5,066 nucleotides of DNA from Burkholderiaceae bacterium (GTDB lineage Bacteria; Pseudomonadota; Gammaproteobacteria; Burkholderiales; Burkholderiaceae_C): assembly GCA_017999135.1 (NCBI GenBank), contig JAGOBT010000288.1:1-5066 (forward strand), in the 5' to 3' direction. Numbering within the stretch: the first letter of the stretch is position 1; each line of letters opens with the position of its first letter. This document shows, in pieces, positions 1-5,066 of the stretch. Under the pieces are notes generated by a model, which did no database searches, had not been told where the DNA came from, and saw only the letters and a program-made list of their open reading frames with translations. The position numbers were made by a program, and so were the translations under genes.

Positions 1-444
1 CTCGAGCCGGCGCTTGGCGACCTCTTCTTCGGTCAGCGTAGTCTCGTCCAGGCCGAATTCGCGCATCAGCGCGCGTTCCTTCGCGCGGCTGACCTTCATG
101 CGCAGCGGCTTGGCCTTGGCCTCGACCTCGACCGTGCCTTCGTCGGCCACGGCCTCCACCTCGGCCTCGGGCTCGATGAAGTCGGCCTCGATGTCGCCCA
201 GGTCGTCGTCGTCGGCCTTCTTGGGCTCGGCCTTGGCCTTGCCCTTGGCGGCGGGCTTCTCGGCCTTGGCCGGCTTGGCGCTGGCCTTGGCCGGCTTGGC
301 CTCGACCACGGCCGCCTTGCCCGCCGGCTTCGCCGCGTCCGCCGCCGGCTTGGCGGCAGCCTTGGGCGCAGGCTTCGCCGCGGCAGTCTTGGCCTTGGGG
401 TCGGTGGCCTTGTCGGCGGTGGCGTCGGTCTTCTTGGCGGTCAT
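1..444 (-). CDS. rpoD: RNA polymerase sigma factor RpoD (sigma-70), N-terminal 148 codons, 3' end outside window
   Basis: This is the primary sigma factor, which directs core RNA polymerase to housekeeping promoters. Only the N-terminus is visible: 148 codons from the ATG at 444-442, open to the left edge. Residues 1-77 are a low-complexity Lys/Ala/Pro tail (units such as AKPAKA) and are probably disordered. Residues 78-108 are acidic, beginning DDDD. Residues 112-130, KPLRMKVSRAKERALMREF, followed by GLDET and an acidic stretch, match the conserved entry to the N-terminal part of betaproteobacterial RpoD. The sigma regions 2-4 that bind promoter DNA lie beyond the window. The start is supported by an AGGA ribosome site 5 nt upstream and by the MTAKK opening. 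The gene lies downstream of dnaG in the same orientation, as in the macromolecular synthesis operon. The identification rests on the conserved block and the neighbour; the tail itself is not diagnostic. Confidence 0.9.
   Translation of the reverse strand, partial: MTAKKTDATADKATDPKAKTAAAKPAPKAAAKPAADAAKPAGKAAVVEAKPAKASAKPAKAEKPAAKGKAKAEPKKADDDDLGDIEADFIEPEAEVEAVADEGTVEVEAKAKPLRMKVSRAKERALMREFGLDETTLTEEEVAKRRLE
262..300 (-). repeat. 18-bp direct repeat, 21-bp period, in the rpoD tail
   Basis: The 18-base string ggccttggccggcttggc occurs at 262-279 and again, identical, at 283-300. It encodes two copies of AKPAKA in the RpoD tail (about residues 49-60). It looks like an in-frame slippage duplication in a low-complexity coding stretch, so length variation between strains would be expected. 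Confidence 0.8.
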
Positions 445-449
445 GCGGG

Positions 450-453
450 TCCT
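450..453 (-). promoter_or_regulatory. Ribosome binding site of rpoD
   Basis: On the minus strand AGGA is followed by five bases (CCCGC) and then the ATG at 444-442. This supports the chosen rpoD start over the in-frame ATG at 522-520, which has no such motif. Confidence 0.7.
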
Positions 454-575
454 ATCGCGGGTGATCGGCGGGGATTCGGTGTGGCAGCAGGGCGGATCGG
501 CCAGCCGGGCCAGCCATGCCATGCCAGCAGCCGGCACACGTGAACAGCCGCCGCGCAGGCATGCGCAGCGTGTTC

Positions 576-587
576 CCGGGCGCCCGG
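576..587. repeat. 12-bp perfect palindrome ccgggcgcccgg
   Basis: The sequence reads the same on both strands. As RNA it could form a short hairpin with CCGG arms and a GCGC loop inside the rpoD leader. No U-tract follows it in either direction, so it is not a typical terminator. In DNA this GC-rich it may be chance. Confidence 0.4.
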
Positions 588-754
588 TCAGACGGGAGGC
601 GGGTGGTCCATGCTTGGTCGGGCAAGCTGGCGTGGACGTTGTTGAAGCGCAGCCCTTGCGGGGGGTGTTGGCCTTAGCGCGTTTGCGGACCCGTGTCAGG
701 GGTGGCCAGGACCGGAGGTGCTGCTGTCACTCTTGCCGATGCAACCAATCCAGG

Positions 755-784
755 ATTATCGGCGAAATTCCGGTGGCGCGTCAA
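755..784 (-). promoter_or_regulatory. Candidate sigma-70 promoter for rpoD
   Basis: On the minus strand TTGACG (784-779, five of six matches to TTGACA) is followed by an 18-base spacer and GATAAT (760-755, five of six matches to TATAAT). The -35 box begins 11 bases after the dnaG stop codon (798-796), at the gene boundary, and points toward rpoD. Transcription would start near 748. AT-rich hexamers of this quality are uncommon in DNA this GC-rich, which adds weight. It would let the cell make sigma-70 independently of dnaG read-through. No transcript evidence is available from the sequence. Confidence 0.6.
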
Positions 785-795
785 AGTTCGGCCGT

Positions 796-2724
796 TCAAC
801 GGGCGCCGGTGCCTGCTGGCGTGCCGCGCTTGAGTTCGGCACGCAGGTGGATCAATGCGTTGCGGCGTGCAGTGGCTTCTTCGGACAGGTCGCCTGATTC
901 GGTCAGCCAGTTCAGTTCGTCGGCAATGGCCTGCTTGCGCAAGTTCAGCAGCATGGCCTCCAGCAGGACTTCCGGGGTTTCGTCGTCGGCGACGTCGTGA
1001 AACGTCGTCAGCCGGTCCAGAAGCAGTCGCAGGCCGTCGTCGGCTGCGTCTGCGTCGCTGTGGCCACGACGCAGCTCGTCGATCAAAGCCTGCATGGTGA
1101 TCGGCCCGTGGTCGTGCAGCACCCGTTCCAAGCCAACGAAAAACTCGCCGTACGGCGCGGGTTGGCCTGCCAAGAATTCATGGGTCTCGCCAGGTTGATC
1201 CAGCCATACCGCCGTGTGGCGCGCCAGCACCCACGCGCAGCGGTCGAGCATGGTCGCCGTCTGTGGAAGTGTGCGACGGCCTGCCATCGGATAGATGCGC
1301 GGTCTGTCGCCGCCTTTGCGCCAGCTGTCTCTCCTTTGCTGTTCAGGCGGTGTGCCGTCTTCAGCGGGCAGCGTGTCGACCTGTCCGCTGCGCACCGCCC
1401 GCCGGCTACCGCTGCGCCGCGCCCAGTGGGCCTGCAGCACCTCGGTCGCCACGCCGCCCTGCTGGGCCAGCGCCTGCACCACCTGCTCACGCAGCAGGCC
1501 TTCGGGCAGCAGCGCCACCAGGGGGCCGGCCTCGGCCAGCATCTTCGACCGGCCCTCGGCGGTGGCCAGGTCGCAATCCGCCCCGGCATGGGCGATCAGC
1601 TGGGCCGACAGCGGCACCGCCTGGGCCACGGCGGCGTCAAAGGCGGCGGGGCCCAGGTCGCGGATGTAGGAATCGGGGTCGTGCTCGGTGGGCAGAAACA
1701 GGAAGCGCACGCTGCGGGTGTCGGTGGCATGGGGCAGCGCCGCTTCCAGCGCCCGGCCGGCGGCGCGGCGGCCGGCGGCGTCGCCGTCGAAGCTGAACAC
1801 CACCGTGTCGGTGAAGCGGAACAGCTTGCTGACATGCTCGTCGGTGCAGGCCGTGCCCAGCGTGGCCACCGCGTTGGGAAAGCCCCACTGCGCCAGCGCC
1901 ACCACGTCCATGTAGCCCTCGACCACCAGCGCGTAGCCCTTGGCGCGCAGGCCCTGACGCGCCTCGTACAGGCCGTACAGCTCCTGGCCCTTGTGGAACA
2001 CCGGCGTCTCGGGGGAATTGAGGTATTTCGGCTCGCCGACGTCCAGCACCCGGCCACCGAAGCCGATGACCTCGCCGCGCACCGACCGGATCGGGAACAT
2101 GATGCGGTCGCGGAAGCGGTCGTAGCGCTTCTCTTCGCCGCCGCCATCGGCTTCACCGCCGCTGGTGATGACCAGGCCGCTCTCGGTCAGCAGCGGGTCG
2201 GCGTAGTCCGGGAACACGCCGGCCAGGGTGCGCCAGCCCTCGGGCGCATAGCCCAGGCCGAAGCGTGCGGCGATCTGCCCGGTGAGGCCGCGCTTCTTCA
2301 GGTAGGCCACCGCCCGCGGGCTGGCCTTGAGCGCGCCCTTGTAGTGGTCGGCCGCCTTGGCCAGCACGTCGCTGAGCGTGGCGCGCTGGGCGCGCTCGGC
2401 CTCGGCGCGAGCGCGGTCCTCGGGCGTGGCGGTGCTCTCGGGCACGGCCAGGCCCACCTGCTGGGCCAGGTCGCGCACCGCGTCCATGAAGCCCATGCCG
2501 TGGTGCTCGGTCAGGAAGCGGATGGCGTCGCCATGCGCGCCGCAGCCGAAGCAGTGGTAGGTCTGCCGCGACGGGCTGACGATGAAGCTGGGTGACTTCT
2601 CGCCGTGGAACGGACACAGGCCCTTGTGGTTGATGCCGGCCTTCTTCAGCTCGACATGGCGGCCCACCACCTCGACGACGTCGACGCGTGACAGCAGGTC
2701 CTGGATGAAGCCGGTGGGGAGCAT
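796..2724 (-). CDS. dnaG: DNA primase DnaG
   Basis: Primase makes the short RNA primers that start leading- and lagging-strand synthesis and works with the replicative helicase DnaB at the fork. The gene is complete at 642 residues, longer than the 581 of E. coli, mainly in the C-terminal half. The CHC2 zinc finger has ligands C37, H40, C58 and C61 (CPFH and CFGCG). The conserved primase motif EPKYLNSPET is at 231-240. The TOPRIM core has E269 in VVEGYMDVV, then D313 and D315 in FSFDGDAAG, and D349 and D351 in HDPDSYIR, which correspond to the metal-binding acidic residues of the family. A polar linker spans about 436-488, followed by a less conserved helical region to the end that should bind DnaB. 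The start at MLPTGFIQDLL fits the family, but no Shine-Dalgarno motif precedes it. The gene lies 49 bases after the GGDEF-EAL gene and 351 before rpoD. No catalytic residue is missing. Confidence 0.97.
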   Translation of the reverse strand: MLPTGFIQDLLSRVDVVEVVGRHVELKKAGINHKGLCPFHGEKSPSFIVSPSRQTYHCFGCGAHGDAIRFLTEHHGMGFMDAVRDLAQQVGLAVPESTATPEDRARAEAERAQRATLSDVLAKAADHYKGALKASPRAVAYLKKRGLTGQIAARFGLGYAPEGWRTLAGVFPDYADPLLTESGLVITSGGEADGGGEEKRYDRFRDRIMFPIRSVRGEVIGFGGRVLDVGEPKYLNSPETPVFHKGQELYGLYEARQGLRAKGYALVVEGYMDVVALAQWGFPNAVATLGTACTDEHVSKLFRFTDTVVFSFDGDAAGRRAAGRALEAALPHATDTRSVRFLFLPTEHDPDSYIRDLGPAAFDAAVAQAVPLSAQLIAHAGADCDLATAEGRSKMLAEAGPLVALLPEGLLREQVVQALAQQGGVATEVLQAHWARRSGSRRAVRSGQVDTLPAEDGTPPEQQRRDSWRKGGDRPRIYPMAGRRTLPQTATMLDRCAWVLARHTAVWLDQPGETHEFLAGQPAPYGEFFVGLERVLHDHGPITMQALIDELRRGHSDADAADDGLRLLLDRLTTFHDVADDETPEVLLEAMLLNLRKQAIADELNWLTESGDLSEEATARRNALIHLRAELKRGTPAGTGAR

Positions 2725-2742
2725 CGGTCGAGTCTAGCGAGT

Positions 2743-2771
2743 CGGGCGCTGGCCCGCGCCGGGCCCGCCCG
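2743..2771 (-). terminator. GC-only hairpin between the GGDEF-EAL gene and dnaG; possible leaky terminator or attenuator
   Basis: The two arms are CGGGCG + GGCCCG and CGGGCC + CGCCCG, giving 12 GC pairs, a CGC or GCG triloop (2757-2759) and a two-base bulge (2749-2750). It begins two bases after the upstream stop codon (2776-2774) and ends 18 bases before the dnaG ATG. The bases that follow on the minus strand (ACTCGCTAGACTCGACCG) contain no U-run, so it is not a classic intrinsic terminator. Leaky termination, RNA 3'-end protection or limiting ribosome access to dnaG are possible roles. The fold is read directly from the sequence; the role is inferred. Confidence 0.5.
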
Positions 2772-2773
2772 GT

Positions 2774-5066
2774 TCAATCGCCTGCCAGGCCTTGCGGTGG
2801 CGGCGGGTCGGCCTGCGCTGCTGCGCCAAGCTCGGTGCCGGTTGCGCCGCCGGTGGCGGTGGTCAGCGCGAACAGGCCCTTCCAGTTGCGTACCCAGGGC
2901 AGCACGGCTTCGGCCGGCATCGGTGCGGCGATGCCCATGCCCTGGCCGACGTCGCAGCCCATGTCCAGCAGCACGCGGGCCTGGGCGGCGGTTTCCACGC
3001 CTTCGGCCACCACCAGGCAGCCGAAGGTGCGCGACAGCTGGATCACGTTCTGCACGATGGCCAGGTCCTGCGCATCACCCAGCATGTTGTGCACGAAGCT
3101 GCGGTCGATCTTGAGCACCTGCACCGGCAGGCGCTTCAGGTAGGTGAGGGTGGAATAGCCGGTGCCGAAGTCGTCGAGCGCCCAGCGCACGCCCAGGCGG
3201 GCGCAACGCTCGAGCACGGCGCTGGTGAAGCCGATGTCGGTGAGCGCGGCGGTCTCCAGCATTTCCAGTTCCAGCCGCGGGCCCAGCAGGCGGGTGTGGC
3301 GGGCCAGCAGTTCGCCCAGGCGCTGGGCGAAGTCGGGCTCCTGCAGGTGGCGCGCAGTGATGTTGACGCTGACCGACACGTCCAGCCCGGCGTCCTGCCA
3401 GGCTTCCAGCTGGTCGAGCGCGCGGGCCAGCACATGGTCGCCCACCCGGGCCGACAGGCCGGTGTGCTCGATCAGCGGCAGAAAGTGCGCCGGCGGCACG
3501 ATGCCCTTGTCGGGGTGGTTCCAGCGCAGCAGGGCCTCGAAGCCCAGCACCACGCCGCGCTTCAGGTCGACCTTGGGCTGGTAGTACAGGGTGAGCTCGT
3601 GGCGGTCCAGTGCGTCCTGCAGACGGCCGATGGCGGTGACACGTTCTTCGGTGCGGCGGCTGTGCTCGGGGTCGAAGAACAGGAAGCCGTTGCGCCCGCT
3701 CTGCTTGACGCCGTACATCGCGTGGTCGGCATGGCGCAGCAGGGTGTCGGCGTCGCTGGCGTCCAGCGGGTAGACGGTGGCGCCGACGCTGGCCGTCACC
3801 GTCTCGGGCGCGGCGCCCGGGTGCACCACCACCGGCTGGGCCACCACCCGCAGCACCCGTTCCACCGCTGAGCGGGCTTCGTCCACCGTGCCGGCGCGCA
3901 GCAGCAGCACGAATTCATCGCCGCCCAGGCGTGCCGCCGCGTCGGACCAGACATTGCCGCGCACCCGCAGCGCGCCGCGCAGGCGGGTGGCCAGTTCGGC
4001 CAGGAACAGGTCGCCCGCGCCGTGGCCGTGGCGCTCGTTGATGGCCTTGAAGTGGTCCAGGTCGAGGTAGCACACCGCCAGCAGGTAGCCGTCGCGGTCG
4101 GTGGCGGCCATGGCTTCGGCCATCAGCTGGCCCAGCAGCGTGCGGTTGGGCAGGCGCGTCAGCTCGTCGAAATGGGCCTGGCGCTCGAGCTGCTCGCGCT
4201 GCAGGCGCTGCTCGGTCACATCGCTGACCACCAGCACGTGGTAGCGCAGCGCGCCGTCGGGCCCATGCACCGTGCTGACGGTGATGTGCAGCGCGCAGGG
4301 CTCGCCGTTGCGGCGGCGCTCGATCACCTCGCCCACCCAGTTGCCCTGGCTGTGCAGCGCGGCAAACAGGCTGGCCTGCTGCGGCCGCGGCAGGCCGTCG
4401 GCCAGGCCGGGGCGCAGCAGCGGCGGCACGGTGCCGATCAGCTCGTCACGCGGCACACCGACGATGCGGCAGTAGGTGGGGTTGGCGTCGACCACCCGCA
4501 GGTCGGCATCGGTCACCACCAGGCCTTCATGCAGGTGCATGAACACGCTGGACGACAGCTGCTGCCGGTCGGCCGCCTCACGCCGGCCGCCCACGTCGGC
4601 CAGCGAGGCCACCACCCGCAGCGGCGCGCCGTCGTCGCCGCGTTCGGCCACGCTGAGGTGCAGGTCGAACCAGTGCCAGCCGGTGCCGCGGCGCAGGCGC
4701 AGCTCGCGCTGCAGGCTGCCGCCGGCGGGGCCGGGCTGCGGGGCCAGGGCGGCGTCCAGTGCCGGGCGATCGTCGGCATGCACCTGCTCCAGCCAGTGGG
4801 CCAGGCTGCGGCCCTGCGCGCCATGCGGATCGTCCATCTGCGCACGCCAGCAGGCTGAGGTGAAGCTCTCGCCGGTGCGCAGGTTCCAGTCGGCCACGCC
4901 CAGGGCCGATCCGGCCAGGGCCAGCTGCCAGCGCTCGTCCAGCCGCACCAGTTCACCGGCCAGCGCATGGGCGACCAGCGTCAGCGCGGCCAGCGCACCG
5001 GAGAAGGCCCACAGCAGCAGGCGGCCGTTGCCGGGCTGCAGTTGATCGAGCTGGGCGAACGGCCCC
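2774..5066 (-). CDS. Membrane-anchored PAS-PAS-GGDEF-EAL cyclic di-GMP signalling protein, 5' end outside window
   Basis: This is a likely dual-domain enzyme for making (GGDEF) and hydrolysing (EAL) cyclic di-GMP, controlled by sensory domains. Numbered from the first complete codon at 5065, 763 residues are visible. A hydrophobic helix spans 16-36, then PAS-like domains at about 48-160 and 168-288, GGDEF at about 297-465, and EAL at about 475-730, followed by a Pro/Ala/Gly-rich tail. In GGDEF the motif (381-385) and metal/substrate residues D335, N343 and D352 are intact. The I-site position reads VWSD (372-375), lacking the arginine of RxxD. In EAL, all residues matching the catalytic set of RocR are present: E510, N568, E601, E604, D631, D632, K652, E688 and Q708. 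The motif around E601 reads LELEMLET instead of the commoner LELTES form. The frame has no stop up to the edge, so the real start lies upstream. The GTG at 4948 would remove the membrane helix and is unlikely. Input signal and net activity cannot be read from the sequence. Confidence 0.93.
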   Translation of the reverse strand, partial: GPFAQLDQLQPGNGRLLLWAFSGALAALTLVAHALAGELVRLDERWQLALAGSALGVADWNLRTGESFTSACWRAQMDDPHGAQGRSLAHWLEQVHADDRPALDAALAPQPGPAGGSLQRELRLRRGTGWHWFDLHLSVAERGDDGAPLRVVASLADVGGRREAADRQQLSSSVFMHLHEGLVVTDADLRVVDANPTYCRIVGVPRDELIGTVPPLLRPGLADGLPRPQQASLFAALHSQGNWVGEVIERRRNGEPCALHITVSTVHGPDGALRYHVLVVSDVTEQRLQREQLERQAHFDELTRLPNRTLLGQLMAEAMAATDRDGYLLAVCYLDLDHFKAINERHGHGAGDLFLAELATRLRGALRVRGNVWSDAAARLGGDEFVLLLRAGTVDEARSAVERVLRVVAQPVVVHPGAAPETVTASVGATVYPLDASDADTLLRHADHAMYGVKQSGRNGFLFFDPEHSRRTEERVTAIGRLQDALDRHELTLYYQPKVDLKRGVVLGFEALLRWNHPDKGIVPPAHFLPLIEHTGLSARVGDHVLARALDQLEAWQDAGLDVSVSVNITARHLQEPDFAQRLGELLARHTRLLGPRLELEMLETAALTDIGFTSAVLERCARLGVRWALDDFGTGYSTLTYLKRLPVQVLKIDRSFVHNMLGDAQDLAIVQNVIQLSRTFGCLVVAEGVETAAQARVLLDMGCDVGQGMGIAAPMPAEAVLPWVRNWKGLFALTTATGGATGTELGAAAQADPPPPQGLAGD
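4958..5020 (-). other. Transmembrane helix of the GGDEF-EAL protein
   Basis: Codons 16-36 of the visible frame give LLLWAFSGALAALTLVAHA followed by LA, a run of about 21 residues without charge apart from one histidine. R15 precedes it and GEL-V-RLDERW follows, leading straight into the first PAS domain. This fits a last membrane helix ahead of cytoplasmic signalling domains, with a periplasmic or further membrane part encoded beyond 5066. The upstream piece, ending QLDQLQPGNGR, is too short to classify. Confidence 0.7.

Larger units (their letters stand above)
445..748 (-). other. Long untranslated leader of rpoD (inferred)
   Basis: This is the non-coding stretch between the inferred transcription start near 748 and the rpoD ATG. 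I see no convincing gene, tRNA or U-tailed terminator in it. It holds a perfect 12-bp palindrome at 576-587, a tandem ggccagcc duplication at 499-506 and 508-515, and a short catgc tandem near 515-524. Strong GC content would fold much of it. The length is unusual if the promoter assignment is right. It could hold regulatory RNA structure or merely be spacer. Calling it a leader is inference from the promoter motif. Confidence 0.4.

Noticed and set aside
442..522. Upstream in-frame ATG (522-520) as an alternative rpoD start, adding 26 residues
   Set aside because: It has no ribosome site, and the added residues (MAWLARLADPPCC...) do not resemble RpoD. The ATG at 444 has AGGA at the right distance.
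445..795. A tRNA or other structured RNA gene between dnaG and rpoD
   Set aside because: I found no cloverleaf, T-loop motif or CCA end on either strand; the short inverted repeats are explained by high GC.
14..1000. Plus-strand open frame (328 codons) across rpoD, the intergenic region and the dnaG end
   Set aside because: It is Ser/Ala/Leu-rich because it mirrors the Lys/Ala/Pro codons of RpoD. It crosses two genes and a promoter and has no recognisable domain.
997..2595. Long plus-strand open frame (532 codons) antisense to dnaG
   Set aside because: It lies opposite a certain gene in GC-rich DNA, where the antisense frame is often open. The protein is Gly/Ala/His/Arg/Gln-rich with no recognisable domain or ribosome site.
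2725..2776. A dnaG promoter in the gap (TTGAAC at the upstream stop codon, TAGACT near 2730)
   Set aside because: The TTGAAC has no -10 at proper spacing, the TAGACT has no -35, and the hairpin occupies the interval.
2792..3871. Plus-strand open frame (359 codons) antisense to the EAL/GGDEF part
   Set aside because: It has shadow-frame composition, no domain, and is fully overlapped by conserved catalytic domains on the other strand.
4022..4858. Plus-strand open frame (278 codons) antisense to the PAS/GGDEF part
   Set aside because: The same reasoning applies: the His/Gln/Ala/Gly-rich composition is the antisense image of the real frame.

Overview
The window is high-GC bacterial DNA, roughly two-thirds G+C by eye. 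All recognisable genes lie on the minus strand and read from high to low coordinates. Their order is a membrane-anchored PAS-PAS-GGDEF-EAL protein (5' end off the right edge), then DNA primase dnaG, then the 5' part of the housekeeping sigma factor gene rpoD (3' end off the left edge). The dnaG-rpoD pair is the core of the macromolecular synthesis locus of Proteobacteria. An Ala/Lys/Pro-rich RpoD tail leading into KPLRMKVSRAKERALMREF, together with the G+C content and the primase sequence, points to a betaproteobacterium of the order Burkholderiales. The genus cannot be settled from this window.

Right part (2774-5066): a long reading frame with a transmembrane helix at the edge, two PAS-like sensory domains, a GGDEF domain and an EAL domain. 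The key residues for making and breaking cyclic di-GMP look intact, but the inhibitory I-site is degenerate. The frame is open through the window edge, so the gene is 5'-truncated here. The internal GTG at 4948 is unlikely to be the real start.

Junction 2725-2773: a gap of only 49 bases between this gene and dnaG. It is almost filled by a GC-only hairpin with no U-tract after it. The primase start codon has no visible Shine-Dalgarno sequence.

Middle (796-2724): a complete 642-residue primase with a CHC2 zinc finger, a TOPRIM catalytic core and a C-terminal helicase-binding region. A small cluster of rare arginine codons sits in the linker between the last two.

Left part (1-795): 351 bases separate dnaG from rpoD. 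A good sigma-70-type promoter lies directly after the dnaG stop codon and would give rpoD its own transcript with a leader of about 300 nt. A clear AGGA ribosome site precedes the rpoD start, and the first 148 codons of rpoD are present.

Together this looks like a replication/transcription initiation locus in which primase may be co-transcribed from the cyclic di-GMP gene upstream, while rpoD can also be transcribed alone. I found no mobile element, CRISPR array, tRNA, rRNA or evidently new system. The points worth a second look are the neighbour gene, the hairpin, the rare codons and the rpoD leader.
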